Assembly: GCA_965224105.1 (NCBI GenBank)
Contig: CBDCYH010000002.1
Location: 1,550,001 to 1,614,000 of the forward strand
DNA: 64,000 bases
Direction of reading: 5' to 3'
From: CBDCYH01 sp965224105
GTDB taxonomy: Bacteria; Bacteroidota; Rhodothermia; Rhodothermales; JABDKH01
In this document: positions 47,211 through 56,987 of the stretch, one piece after another
Layout of the letters: the number at the start of each line of letters is the position of its first letter
How positions within the stretch are numbered: position 1 is the stretch's first letter
Program-made: the position numbers and the translations under genes
Notes under the pieces: generated by a model
The model's input: the letters and a program-made list of their open reading frames with translations, nothing else
Told to the model about the DNA's origin: nothing
Database searches by the model: none

Positions 47211-47248
47211 TTGATTGTCTCGTTAGTGTGTCTCTGGAGAAGGTAGCG

Positions 47249-48085
47249 CTACCATGTCGCGTCGAGCAAATCACCAACGGAAATTGTCTCGCCTACACCG
47301 GCTACCAGCGTCGCGTTCATTCCAAAGGTTGCCCCGTCCTGGTCCAGCTGTCCCGCCAATCGCGCAAGTGTCGCCAGTGGTTCTTTTGGATTGCTAATTA
47401 CACCCGTTACCTGGTCAACGGTGAGCACACTGCATCGCTTGCTAGGCTTCCGCATTCCCAGGGTATAGTTAGCCTCCGAACACGCTAGCGCGTCCAGCCG
47501 AAATTCCGTCCAGGCCGGGCACCCTCTGACGACAATATTGGGTCGAAAGCGGTCCATCGTAACCTCCTGGCCGTCATCCAGCCTGTGGTTGAGGTCGGCA
47601 ACCGACTCCAGCGTTGTGACGAGGTACGGGAATCCATCTGCAAATCCAGTGTAGCTTTCTTCACCTTTCAGATAGGTTGCATCAACCAGGCGCCGGTGAC
47701 TGTCGTCGATGCCAACAAGTCTCAGCGGTTTGCCTTTGCTGGTGCCAAGGATTGCGGAAAGCCAATCCGATACATCATCTCCGGCATCCCGTGCAAAACA
47801 GGTGTCCTTCCAGATTGTCACTTCGACGGAGGATACATCTGTTTGCGGCGAGGGGACGTCGATTGAGTCGCCGTAATGGCTGAGGGTCAGGACATCGTTT
47901 TGGATATCCGCGTCGATCGTGGCCATCTTTGGGAATTCGCGCTGCGTGAGAAATCGATAGCTGCTGTCGGTTATCATCCACAACCGATCCGACTCCAACC
48001 CGCGCACGTGCAGTTTTGCAGTCTCAACGGCAGTACCCCGTAGGCCTTTCACGGGGTACACAAACAATCCTACAACTTCAATCAT
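47249..48085 (-). CDS. MOSC-domain protein with N-terminal beta-barrel
   Basis: A 278-residue protein. MOSC_N (residues 1-115) opens with VVGLFVYPVKGLRGTAVETA and contains DRLWMITDSSYRFLTQREFP. The MOSC domain follows with FRPNIVVRGCPAWTEFRL and MRKPSKRCSVLTVDQVTG, where the conserved Cys that binds the molybdenum cofactor is seen. The layout is that of YcbX/mARC-like proteins, which reduce N-hydroxylated compounds with molybdopterin. No signal peptide is present, so it should be cytoplasmic. Confidence 0.88.
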   Translation of the reverse strand: MIEVVGLFVYPVKGLRGTAVETAKLHVRGLESDRLWMITDSSYRFLTQREFPKMATIDADIQNDVLTLSHYGDSIDVPSPQTDVSSVEVTIWKDTCFARDAGDDVSDWLSAILGTSKGKPLRLVGIDDSHRRLVDATYLKGEESYTGFADGFPYLVTTLESVADLNHRLDDGQEVTMDRFRPNIVVRGCPAWTEFRLDALACSEANYTLGMRKPSKRCSVLTVDQVTGVISNPKEPLATLARLAGQLDQDGATFGMNATLVAGVGETISVGDLLDATW

Positions 48086-48246
48086 GGCGGCGCGAAACCT
48101 GAACCTTTAGCAAAATCAGAAGACGTTTCGAATACGCTTGGACAAACATCTTGTTTTCGTGTCCGGTGTTTCTCATTTGGATACGCTCTTGCGCCTTTCG
48201 CGCGACGATGGTACCCTTCCAACGCATAACCAAACAGGTTCAAGAA

Positions 48247-50382
48247 ATGGCTACCCGTCGATCATTTTTGAGGACATCCGGAGCCGCAGTCGCCTGCGCC
48301 TCCCTGCTACCTCGCGGCATACATCGGATTCTGAGTTCAGGCTCGCTGGCGATATTGAAAGGTGACGATCTCTTCTTTGGTTCATCTGATGTTGAGCGGA
48401 TGCGCACGCTATATGCTTCCGAAATCTATTCCCCGCTACGGTCGCGCATTGCAACAATTGATCGCGAGGCGGAGCGGAGATTTTTGCAGGACGAGGTGCG
48501 ATACAATGACCAGCTGTATGACATTGCCCGGGTGGCTAATCGCTCGATCGAAATGGCGTTCCACTACCTGATGACCGGAGACAAAGACGCGGCGGAGCTT
48601 GCAGTGTTGTACATGCGATCGCTGCCAAAATTTGAACGGTGGGATTACTTCCTCGAGGCGGGCACAAAAGTATTTGGTCTGCAGCGAGCCCCTGCCTGCA
48701 CGGTCGCAACTAGTCTCTGCTGGGACTGGCTGGAAGATTATGCTGATGAGACCGAACGTCGGGAATGGATTCAGCTGATGGGCGAACGCGGCTGCGAGCC
48801 GAGCTGGCTGGCACTGTACGGTATGCGCCACCCGGATCGGGTAGAAGGCTGGTCGATGGATGAATCAAGCACATACTTTGAGCACCGTCCGGGCGACCGC
48901 GTGGATCTGTCCAACTGGCCGCACATCCTGGACAGGACTAATCTGAAAGCAGTGCCCGCTTCTGCGCTGGCCATCGGGGCTGTGGCTTATGCTCGGGAGA
49001 TGGGCGAGGACGATCGCGCTAAAAAGTGGCTCGAGCAGGCCGTTTACAGCTTGCGTACATTTCGCGACCTGTACGCAGTCGACGGTTCGTATGACGAAGG
49101 GGTCTCGTACGCAAACTATACATCATCCCACATTACCCAGGCTACAGTGGCTCTGGAGCGATACAACGGATTGAGCCTGTACGATGAATTGAACTGGTCT
49201 GGGTACGTGGACTATCTGTGCAACATGTCCATGGCGACCGCTCGCAGCCCAACTGGTATTGTAAATTTCGGCGATGCGGGGAATGGCGCTACGGCGTCGG
49301 TTCCGTATTGGGTGGCACAGAGGACGGGGGATTCGCGAGCGCGATGGTTCGGCGACGCGCTCTCGCGGGAAAAAGATATGTGGTCCCTCATCTGGCATCC
49401 GGATGATTCGGTCCGGCCGGCGGCGAGCAAGTCCGGGCTCGTTCTGTGGCAGTCAGCGCTCGACTGGATGGTGGCGCGCACAGGGTACCGCCCCGACGAT
49501 CTGGTCGTCGCGATGAGAAGCGGCGGTCCAGCCAACCACGAACACGCCGACAGAAACAGCATCATCGTTAAATGGGGAGGAGAGGTCCTCGTCGCGGATC
49601 CCTACCGACCTCCGTACAGCTATGCCGATCCATCATGGATGATGCGCACAACGGCGGGTCACTCGGCCTTGCTGGTCGATGGCGAAGGTCACCAGTACCA
49701 CGACGGAAGCGAAGGGACGAATCCATCTGACTCGGTGGCACGGATAGTTCGCAGGGGTGAGCGCGATGGCTACGTTTTCTGGACGAGCGACGCTTCTCCG
49801 GCGTACACGCTGGTTGATCCGGACATCCAATCCGTTACCCGAAGCGTTTATGTTTTCGAAGGCACGAACGCGGTCCTGATCGTAGATAAAGTTCGTAAAG
49901 ACGCGACACCATCGATAATCGAGGCAAGGTTCTTCGGTGACAATCGCAAAGTCGAGGGCGCGAACTTTTCGACGGAGAGCGGTGGCGACACTCCGGTGCG
50001 GTCTCCGGCTGCAGGATGTCGGATAACTGCGGGAGAAATGGACAAGCATGCTTTTGCCGAGATCGCCCGGCCCTTGGCGTCTGCCCACATCGCCAGTGTT
50101 TCCCCTCAGGGCGCTATCGCCGCGGAAGAAAGGCTCCCCATCCCACCGGATGTCGCGGCGCTGCATCCGTTCGCTGCGATGCGCACAACCGAGCCCTCTG
50201 CGGGGCCGCTGCTGATTTCCGTTGTCGTGCCGTATGCCGGTTCGCGCAAGCCATCGGTCTCGTTCAACATGCGCGAGGATGGTTCGACTGATGTAGTGGT
50301 TGAACACGGTGTGGGCATGGTTCGATGCTCTGTTGTCGACTCGGGTAGCATTCCTGAGGTGATCGTTAACGAAACGAGATAG
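48247..50382 (+). CDS. Heparinase II/III-family polysaccharide lyase-like protein (copy 2)
   Basis: A 711-residue protein from the ATG at 48247 with a Tat-type signal (ATRRSFLRTSGAAVACASLL). It aligns with the product of 33529-35610 along its length: RWDYFLEAGTKVFGLQRAP, STYFEHRPGDR, NLKAVPASALAIGAVA, and GPANHEHADRNSIIVKWGG are nearly the same in both. Blocks of more than ten identical residues recur, so they are recent paralogues, on opposite strands and about 12.6 kb apart. It should be a periplasmic lyase for a uronate-containing glycan. Confidence 0.87.
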   Translation: MATRRSFLRTSGAAVACASLLPRGIHRILSSGSLAILKGDDLFFGSSDVERMRTLYASEIYSPLRSRIATIDREAERRFLQDEVRYNDQLYDIARVANRSIEMAFHYLMTGDKDAAELAVLYMRSLPKFERWDYFLEAGTKVFGLQRAPACTVATSLCWDWLEDYADETERREWIQLMGERGCEPSWLALYGMRHPDRVEGWSMDESSTYFEHRPGDRVDLSNWPHILDRTNLKAVPASALAIGAVAYAREMGEDDRAKKWLEQAVYSLRTFRDLYAVDGSYDEGVSYANYTSSHITQATVALERYNGLSLYDELNWSGYVDYLCNMSMATARSPTGIVNFGDAGNGATASVPYWVAQRTGDSRARWFGDALSREKDMWSLIWHPDDSVRPAASKSGLVLWQSALDWMVARTGYRPDDLVVAMRSGGPANHEHADRNSIIVKWGGEVLVADPYRPPYSYADPSWMMRTTAGHSALLVDGEGHQYHDGSEGTNPSDSVARIVRRGERDGYVFWTSDASPAYTLVDPDIQSVTRSVYVFEGTNAVLIVDKVRKDATPSIIEARFFGDNRKVEGANFSTESGGDTPVRSPAAGCRITAGEMDKHAFAEIARPLASAHIASVSPQGAIAAEERLPIPPDVAALHPFAAMRTTEPSAGPLLISVVVPYAGSRKPSVSFNMREDGSTDVVVEHGVGMVRCSVVDSGSIPEVIVNETR

Positions 50383-50407
50383 TCGAGCCTGTTTGGGATT
50401 GGCTTCT

Positions 50408-50947
50408 TCAGTCCAGGGCTTTAGTCATGGGCACGATTCGCAATGTGTACTGCGGATTCATGCGATAGTCGATGGGAGGTTTTGCGATGTAGCCCCGGCG
50501 TTTGTAGAAAGAAAGCCCTGGGAGCGTGGAGCCGAGTTCCAGGGAGGTGAAACCGGCCTCGCGGGCCTGGGCTTCGCAGTGCTCAAGCAGCTTTGATGCG
50601 ATTCCCCTGCGGGCATAATCAGGATGGATAAAGAATGCTCTGATCTTCGCTGGATCCGTTCCCGGGACGAGCTTCGCGTCCGACCTTCCCGCCAGGTCGT
50701 CGCTGCCAAATAGCGTTGCACGATAGCTCCAACCGCCGCATCCTACGATCGTCGATGTGCCCAACCTGCCGGTGAAGTAGGTCCCATCGGTTATTAGCTG
50801 ACTGTCCACGCCAAAGACACCCGTAAGCGCACAATCGACTTGCGCTTTTGTGTAGAACCCCTGGCTTAGAGCGTGTGCTGATGTAGAGATGAGTCTGCGC
50901 AGCTCGGGAATGTCGTTGTCGGTGGCAACTTTGATTTCAGGAGACAT
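50408..50947 (-). CDS. GNAT-family N-acetyltransferase
   Basis: A 179-residue single-domain GNAT from the ATG at 50947. The acetyl-CoA loop is YARRGIASKLLEHCEAQARE, preceded by the beta-4 strand KIRAFFIHPD and followed by LPGLSFYKRRGYI. The substrate is unknown. It is convergent with the heparinase gene; the stops are 25 bases apart. Confidence 0.87.
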   Translation of the reverse strand: MSPEIKVATDNDIPELRRLISTSAHALSQGFYTKAQVDCALTGVFGVDSQLITDGTYFTGRLGTSTIVGCGGWSYRATLFGSDDLAGRSDAKLVPGTDPAKIRAFFIHPDYARRGIASKLLEHCEAQAREAGFTSLELGSTLPGLSFYKRRGYIAKPPIDYRMNPQYTLRIVPMTKALD

Positions 50948-50996
50948 GGGCAATTTGCTGGAGTCAGCACCGATTTCAACTTAGGCACAAAATAAG

Positions 50997-51028
50997 AACG
51001 CCTCCCCCGATAATCCGGGGAAGGCGTT
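50997..51028 (-). terminator. Rho-independent terminator of the DUF305/LVIVD operon
   Basis: On the minus strand AACGCCTTCCCCG, loop GATTAT and CGGGGGAGGCGTT form a 13-bp stem with one G-T pair, followed by TCTTATTTT. It lies 27 bases after the stop of the LVIVD lipoprotein gene (51055). Confidence 0.88.
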
Positions 51029-51054
51029 GCTGTTGAGTTTTGTGTTGGTCGGGA

Positions 51055-53082
51055 TTAGCTAGAGGCCAAGTCACGAACAACATCAGCAAGCATGCGCACT
51101 TTCGCGCCATCGCTGGAGCTGCCAGCATCGCTGCTAAGTGACTCTGCCAGGCTCTTCAGTGCCTCGCTGCGTGCACCTGCGCTGGCACCCATTGCCTCGT
51201 GCAGAGCACTTCGCACCTGTCGCAGTCTGTCTTTTGACAAACCTTTCGATCGTTCCAGCTGATCCACATATGCCTTGGCGAGGTCAAACGTGGCTGGCCA
51301 TTCGAATCGTGGTTGGCCCTGGGCATTGAGGTAGCTAAGTCTAACCGTGTTCGCCGCAGCGATCTCGTTTTTCGTGAGATTGCCGCTTGGGGTTAGAGCA
51401 AAGATATCCAGACCGCGAGCAATTTCTGAGCTCACGATCAGTCCGTTGTACCAGTACACCGACCAGCTGCCTCCCATGTTCATCTGATCAGGATTGACGG
51501 GTCCTCGATCGTGGTATGCGATTTCGTACGGATTGTTGATGTCCGTCCAGTCGAAGATGGAAATGCCGCCCTGGTACCACGCCTGCACCATCACGTCTCG
51601 TCCCGGAATGGGAATGAGCGATCCGTTATGTGCGACGCAGTTTTCCTGGGGGGTCTGTGGATCAGAGAGCTTGTAATAGCTTCTGAATTCCATTTTTCCG
51701 TCTACGATGTCGAAGTACGCGTTTGCGCCCCACTCTTTCGGATCAGTGGCGCGGCATTTTGGCTGTCCGCCACCGCCCCACTCATCAGTGAAGAGCACTT
51801 TCGAACCGTCGTTGCTGAATGTCGCGGAGTGCCAATACGCAAAGTTGGAATCGGCGACCGCATCGATCCTGAACGGGTTGGCAGGATCCGTAATATCCAG
51901 GAGCAGACCGTATCCTTCGCATGCACCACCTGCCAGTCCAATCGCTGGATAGAGGGTGATGTCGTGGCATTGTGTTGGACCAGGTTTTGGACCGGAGTCA
52001 TCACCATCCTGTGGAAGTCCAAAGCGTTCGGCAATCATTTGCGGAAACGCCTCACGAAGCGCCGCACTATCTGCAGCCGTTGCCTCTTCGCCACCTCTTG
52101 CTTTCACGATCTCACCCAGGAACTGTGCTACCAGTTGGTCGGACATCACTCGTGGAGTTCCGAGGATGTCAACGACGTATGCACCGCGTGCTTTTGCTTC
52201 GGCGATGGCTGCTTTGTCATCAGGAGCCAGTCCGTGCTGCTCGGGTGCTACCAGGTCCTCGAAGATTCGAGGAGAGGAAACGATAGCGGCTTGCTCCGGA
52301 TGCGCAAGAGGCACCTTGATAACTTCGATCCGGAAGAGTGCAGAGTTCGGATCTTCGTCAGGAGAAAGCGCGGAGCACCCTGCCAGCTCTTCGTCTGGAC
52401 GTACACCCGACGAACCAGAGACGTAGACGTAGACGTTGTCATTGTCTTCCGGGTCTTTCAGTACTGAGTGCGTGTGCGATCCGCGGCAAGTCTGGACGTT
52501 GGAGACGTACTCCGGATTCTTGATATCTGAGATATCAAAAATTCTGATTCCGCGAAGCCGGTCTTTACTGACTGCTTCCTGCACACCGTCGGTGCCGCAG
52601 TCGAGTCGGCCACCAAGTCCCTCACCCGAAACAAAGAGAAGGTTCTCATACACCGAGACGTCACTCTGCGAAGCCGGGCACAGGTAATCTTTTACGAGGA
52701 CCGGCGACTCAGGATTCGAGATATCCCAGATCAACACACCATTGTAGTTACCCTGGATCGCGTAGTTGTCCTTGAAAGCAAGGTCGGAGTTCGTAACACC
52801 CACAAAACCTTCAGGGGGTGGCGTCGTTGAAAGTTTTTCCATATTCCAGATGGCCTCGCCAGCATCGAAGAGGCCCGGCTTGAGTCCAACGCGCGGATCC
52901 GGCATTGGGGGCATGGACGTCATGACATCAACGGCGTCGTCGGCCATCTCTTGCATGTCTTCCATCGTGTCTTTAGCCTCATCTGTGTCTACCGTAATGG
53001 GTTTTTGCGAACACGCAGAAACACCAATCAGGCACACCACCAGCATGAGCGGCCAGAAAAATGTATTAGCTTTACCTGTCAT
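51055..53082 (-). CDS. LVIVD-type propeller lipoprotein
   Basis: A 675-residue lipoprotein (signal ending LIGVSAC, Cys 24). An acidic helical stretch (DTDEAKDTMEDMQEMADDAV) precedes a propeller with NGVLIWDISNPESPVLVK, RGIRIFDISDIKNPEYVSN, YGLLLDITDPANPFRIDAV and GGISIFDWTDINNPYEIA. Paired Cys residues (LCPASQ, RLDCGTD, QTCRGS, GGACEG) suggest disulphides. The last 90 residues are helical and unlike the rest. It lies 45 bases after the DUF305 gene on the same strand and is closed by the terminator, so the two lipoproteins form an operon. Confidence 0.87.
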   Translation of the reverse strand: MTGKANTFFWPLMLVVCLIGVSACSQKPITVDTDEAKDTMEDMQEMADDAVDVMTSMPPMPDPRVGLKPGLFDAGEAIWNMEKLSTTPPPEGFVGVTNSDLAFKDNYAIQGNYNGVLIWDISNPESPVLVKDYLCPASQSDVSVYENLLFVSGEGLGGRLDCGTDGVQEAVSKDRLRGIRIFDISDIKNPEYVSNVQTCRGSHTHSVLKDPEDNDNVYVYVSGSSGVRPDEELAGCSALSPDEDPNSALFRIEVIKVPLAHPEQAAIVSSPRIFEDLVAPEQHGLAPDDKAAIAEAKARGAYVVDILGTPRVMSDQLVAQFLGEIVKARGGEEATAADSAALREAFPQMIAERFGLPQDGDDSGPKPGPTQCHDITLYPAIGLAGGACEGYGLLLDITDPANPFRIDAVADSNFAYWHSATFSNDGSKVLFTDEWGGGGQPKCRATDPKEWGANAYFDIVDGKMEFRSYYKLSDPQTPQENCVAHNGSLIPIPGRDVMVQAWYQGGISIFDWTDINNPYEIAYHDRGPVNPDQMNMGGSWSVYWYNGLIVSSEIARGLDIFALTPSGNLTKNEIAAANTVRLSYLNAQGQPRFEWPATFDLAKAYVDQLERSKGLSKDRLRQVRSALHEAMGASAGARSEALKSLAESLSSDAGSSSDGAKVRMLADVVRDLASS

Positions 53083-53127
53083 AGTATTGTTGTTGGTTAG
53101 AAGAATGTTGTGAAGGTGTGGGATTAT

Positions 53128-53817
53128 TTAATCTTGCGAACTTTCAGGAAACATCCGGGCCAGCATGTTTTCCATGCGAGCAATTTCGGTTACCTGATCG
53201 ACGTGGATGTCTGACGCGAGTTTGAAAGCGACGTCTCCCTGGCCCGCGCCATCCTGTCGGAATAGCTCTTTCACCATGGTGACAGCGCCACCGTGATGTT
53301 GGATCATATAGGTTAGAAACAGCCGGTCGAATTCGGGGCCCCGGGCAGCGTTTAATTCATCGATTTGGCTTTGTGTCAACATGCCCGGCATGTGCATCGC
53401 GTGGTCGCCCGCTCCGTGCATCATCAGTTTGGTACCTTCGATGTGTACCTCGGGAACGGTCTGGTCCCTTTCTCGGAGCCAGGTCTGCATGGTTTCGATC
53501 TCATCCTTTTGCGCGTTGATAATCCGTGCGGCAAGGGTTTTCACTGCGCGACTGTCGGCATGTGTTGGCGCCATGTTGGACATCACCAAGGCCTGCGCGT
53601 GGTGGCTTATCATGCCGGTCATAAAGTCGACATCGGCCTGGGAGAAAACATTTCTCGCGCTGTCCTGCCTGGCCCAGTAAATATCTTCGAGCCGGTCGGT
53701 TTGTTCAGTATCGGAATTGCCGGGTGCGGTCTCCGATGTCACCGTTTGAGTGCTGCTGCATCCCGCGAGCAAGAAGACGAACGTCGCAGCGTAAAAAATC
53801 GCAACGTACCTATTCAT
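53128..53817 (-). CDS. DUF305 lipoprotein
   Basis: A 229-residue lipoprotein (FVFLLAGC, Cys 20). It has two copies of the DUF305 helical motif: DVDFMTGMISHHAQALVMSN and FLTYMIQHHGGAVTMVKELF. Both carry His-His pairs within Met-rich helices, as in proteins linked to copper binding. Between the copies there is also a Met/His-rich loop (KLMMHGAGDHAMHMPGM). It is the first gene of an operon with the LVIVD lipoprotein. Confidence 0.88.
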   Translation of the reverse strand: MNRYVAIFYAATFVFLLAGCSSTQTVTSETAPGNSDTEQTDRLEDIYWARQDSARNVFSQADVDFMTGMISHHAQALVMSNMAPTHADSRAVKTLAARIINAQKDEIETMQTWLRERDQTVPEVHIEGTKLMMHGAGDHAMHMPGMLTQSQIDELNAARGPEFDRLFLTYMIQHHGGAVTMVKELFRQDGAGQGDVAFKLASDIHVDQVTEIARMENMLARMFPESSQD

Positions 53818-54095
53818 TTGGGTCCAGTCTAAGTGCTTGTCAAACTTGTCGAACCATCAATCTGCGAATGCCAAAATTGTTGCACAGTTTCGATGGGCGT
53901 GCAAAGATAGCCTGCGGACAGCGTGTAGGGACAAGGATTTTCTGATGATTCCACGGAGAGCTCCCAAGTCGCCTCACGAATGGGCATAATTACCTCAATT
54001 TGCATGGGTGAGAGGTACGGGATCGCACCGTATTTTGTTACTGATTCTTATTTGCGAACTTGGTTGAATACAAAGATAATTTGGGCCAAACCAGA

Positions 54096-54491
54096 ATGAG
54101 CATGAAAGCGAATTTAACCCCCTACCTCATCTTCCCCGGAACCTGCCAGGAAGCCATGAGCTTCTACCGCGACGTGTTCGACGGCGCTATAACCATCATG
54201 GATACGTTTGGCGATTCTCCCGTTCTGGTGCCGGATGAATCGGCTTCGCGGATATTCAACTCCGAAATGAAATCCGGGGATATCTGTTTGAAGGCATCTG
54301 ACGACCTGCCAGGTCATCCGGTGGCTAGAGGGGGCAATGTCTGTCTGCATGTCGTCTTTGCAGATGAGTCTACCAAAATCAGGGTTTTTGAGGCGTTCGC
54401 AGAGGGTGGAAAGGTTCTTTTTCCGCTAGACGACAACTTTGGGATGCTTGAGGACAAATACGGCATCCGGTGGATGGTCGAGCACGCCTAA
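54096..54491 (+). CDS. VOC-superfamily PhnB-like protein
   Basis: A 131-residue protein from the ATG at 54096; a second ATG 6 bases downstream is possible, and the longer frame from 54060 lacks a plausible start signal. The PhnB-type glyoxalase/VOC fold shows in LTPYLIFPGTCQEAMSFYRD, GDICLKASDDLPG and DDNFGMLEDKYGIRWMVEHA. The metal-site residues of true glyoxalases are not clearly present. The role is unknown. Upstream, AAAGATAATTTGG at 54072-54084 resembles the Bacteroidota -7 element but this is weak. Confidence 0.85.
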   Translation: MSMKANLTPYLIFPGTCQEAMSFYRDVFDGAITIMDTFGDSPVLVPDESASRIFNSEMKSGDICLKASDDLPGHPVARGGNVCLHVVFADESTKIRVFEAFAEGGKVLFPLDDNFGMLEDKYGIRWMVEHA

Positions 54492-54623
54492 CTTTCCTGC
54501 AGTGCACTCGTAACTTAAGATCCCGATAGCGAACCCAATACCCACAATGGATAGGAGGACGCTCGAATTCACGGATCCGGCAGCACCCCGCCGGGTTCGA
54601 GGCACACACCGGAGGTTTGGCCC

Positions 54624-56981
54624 ATGATGATCGAAGGAAGGCAGGTAGAATTCCCTGCGATAAACAAAATTAGTTTCCACGGGATTTATACATCCCTCGA
54701 AGAAATGGCTCAATGTGACGACGCAGCGGTTGCTCGCGTCGCACAGGATGTCTTGGAAGACGTCAACCAGTATCCCATCTTACGAGAGGGCTTTGAGGAT
54801 CGCTCGTTGCTCAAAGAGTACGAGGAGCCAATTCGGAAGCTCTTGCACTTTGTGTTCCCCCCGGCGCTCACGACGAATGAAATAAAGGCCGTGTCGGGAC
54901 CATTCGATTTTGATCCCTTCCACACATCGAAGAGGTTCAGCAACATCCTCGCTTCAGCAGGAGAGGACTACAAACTTACCATTGATGGATTTGACGATGA
55001 CCGGCTGTATATAATCGCTTGCACAGTGATTTTGCAGGCATACTTCAAACACCCTGTAAGAGCAACCCGTCCCTTCATTTTTGAGATCCCGAACGTCGAG
55101 GCTGGAACGGTCAAGCACTATCGATCGGCATACAATGCTGATCTCATGGAGGTCCTTCCTACAGAACGATCTATTGAATTGTCGACCGAAGACATTCGTT
55201 TGCTTCTCGACAACTTTGATAACGTTCAGCTATGGAAGGAGAAGATTCCACCCAATAGCTGGATCATGCGGGGGATTGGGATTATCAACCTCATGGACGT
55301 CTCGATTGACCAATCGATCGCCGGACTTACCTCAAATTTGTTAACTCACGACAAGAACACGTTCGAGAGGGTAACGGAAAACCTGCGCGTACTCCTTGAC
55401 ATCAAGGATATGCAAGTTGCGTTTGTAGCAAAACAGGGCGAGCGTTTTGTTAGTCCTCCTCGCAAGGACATGAACAGCTTGTTGCTTAATGGCAAGTCCA
55501 TGCTCAAATGTTCAGACGCGATGTGCGAGCATGGTCATGACGAGTTGATCAAGAATGGAAATCCACTGGTGATTTCCAATGTGCCGGCCTACCAGGCAAT
55601 CCATGACAATTATCTGGCTGGCTCACTTTCCAAACAAGGACTTGGGAGTTATATCATCACGCCAGTAGTACACGACGATTCGTTGCTCGGATATCTCGAG
55701 CTCGCTTCTCCGAGGCAATTCGACCTAAATACCGTTTCGCTAGAAGTCCTGGATAACGTACTGCCAATCATTTCGATGGCGGCGGCACGGTATCGTGAAG
55801 AAGAAGCCAACAAGATCGAAGCGATCATTCAAGCTGAATGCACGTCCATTCACGAATCGGTGAAATGGCGTTTTGTCGAGGCAGCAGCTGACTATCTCGG
55901 GCGGCAAGGCGAGGGCGCGGAGGCTACCTTCAGCGATCTGGTTTTTGATCACGTCTACCCGCTATACGGCCAACTCGACATCAAGAGTTCGTCGCGTATC
56001 AGAAACGATGCGGTCTGTGAGGATCTTTCATTCCAGATCAATCTTGTCAAGGAGATCCTCCTGCAAGCCATCGAAGCGGATTCGTTGCCGGTTTACGACG
56101 AGCTGATCTTTCGAATGGATACCTATCTCAGGGAGTTAACCGACGGACTACTTGCTGGAAGTGAGCACAAGATACTGTCTTTCCTGCAAACCGAGATATA
56201 CCCCATATTCGATCATCTCAAGGCTAAGTATCCAAAGTTGCGGCGTGCCGTGGAGGAGTACGACAAGCAACTTGATTCAGATCTCCGCATGATTTACCGC
56301 GAGCGGAAAGATTTTGATAACAGTGTAGGAATGATAAATCAGACACTCGCCCATTTCCTGGATGCGCGCCAGTCTGAGGCCCAGGCCATGTTCCCGCATT
56401 ATTTCGAGCGATATAAGACGGATGGCGTCGAGTACAACATGTACGTAGGTCAGTCCATTACGAACGAGGCCCAGTTTCATCCTCTGTACTTGCGCAATAT
56501 CAGGTTGTGGCAGATGATCACAATGTGCGAACTCGAGCGAGAGTTTTCGTGGTTGCAGGAGAAGCTGCCAAAACAACTGGAAGTGGCATCTCTGATTCTG
56601 GCGTACAGCACACCCCTGTCGATCCATTTCCGGATTGATGAAAAACGATTTGACGTCGAAGGCGCTTACAACGCTCGGTACGAGATCATCAAGAAAAGAG
56701 TGGACAAGGCGCACATTGCCGGGACTGACGAGCGGATTACGCAGCCCGGTAAAATTGCGATAATTTACTCCAGCAGAGAAGATGCCAAGGAGTATAAGCG
56801 ATACATTGAGTTTCTAGAGGCGAAGGGTCTCATCAAGGAGAACTCTTTGGAAGATGTAGCGCTGGAAAATCTGCAGGGGATTACCGGGCTTCGAGCGCTA
56901 CGTGTCGCTGTAGACTATACCAGTGATGTCGACAGGCGCTATGTGGACGAGCTGATAGCGTCGCTAACCGAAGCGGAATAG
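54624..56981 (+). CDS. Large cytoplasmic GAF-domain protein
   Basis: A 785-residue protein without a signal peptide or membrane segment. A central GAF-like region (about 245-390) has GIINLMDVSIDQSIAGLTSN, AFVAKQGERFVSPPR, NGNPLVISNVPAYQ and GLGSYIITPVVHDDSLLGYL. The flanking regions are long helical segments rich in charged residues (for example AEYDKQLDSDLRMIYRERKDF-like stretches). No kinase, cyclase or DNA-binding output domain is evident. It resembles the GAF proteins of about 790 residues known from Flavobacteriia. Its signal and output are unknown. Confidence 0.72.
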   Translation: MMIEGRQVEFPAINKISFHGIYTSLEEMAQCDDAAVARVAQDVLEDVNQYPILREGFEDRSLLKEYEEPIRKLLHFVFPPALTTNEIKAVSGPFDFDPFHTSKRFSNILASAGEDYKLTIDGFDDDRLYIIACTVILQAYFKHPVRATRPFIFEIPNVEAGTVKHYRSAYNADLMEVLPTERSIELSTEDIRLLLDNFDNVQLWKEKIPPNSWIMRGIGIINLMDVSIDQSIAGLTSNLLTHDKNTFERVTENLRVLLDIKDMQVAFVAKQGERFVSPPRKDMNSLLLNGKSMLKCSDAMCEHGHDELIKNGNPLVISNVPAYQAIHDNYLAGSLSKQGLGSYIITPVVHDDSLLGYLELASPRQFDLNTVSLEVLDNVLPIISMAAARYREEEANKIEAIIQAECTSIHESVKWRFVEAAADYLGRQGEGAEATFSDLVFDHVYPLYGQLDIKSSSRIRNDAVCEDLSFQINLVKEILLQAIEADSLPVYDELIFRMDTYLRELTDGLLAGSEHKILSFLQTEIYPIFDHLKAKYPKLRRAVEEYDKQLDSDLRMIYRERKDFDNSVGMINQTLAHFLDARQSEAQAMFPHYFERYKTDGVEYNMYVGQSITNEAQFHPLYLRNIRLWQMITMCELEREFSWLQEKLPKQLEVASLILAYSTPLSIHFRIDEKRFDVEGAYNARYEIIKKRVDKAHIAGTDERITQPGKIAIIYSSREDAKEYKRYIEFLEAKGLIKENSLEDVALENLQGITGLRALRVAVDYTSDVDRRYVDELIASLTEAE

Positions 56982-56987
56982 GTCGAT

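Noticed and set aside
51511..52467. Plus-strand frame of 318 codons
   Set aside because: It is the reverse of the LVIVD lipoprotein gene; no domain and Cys/Arg-rich composition typical of antisense frames.
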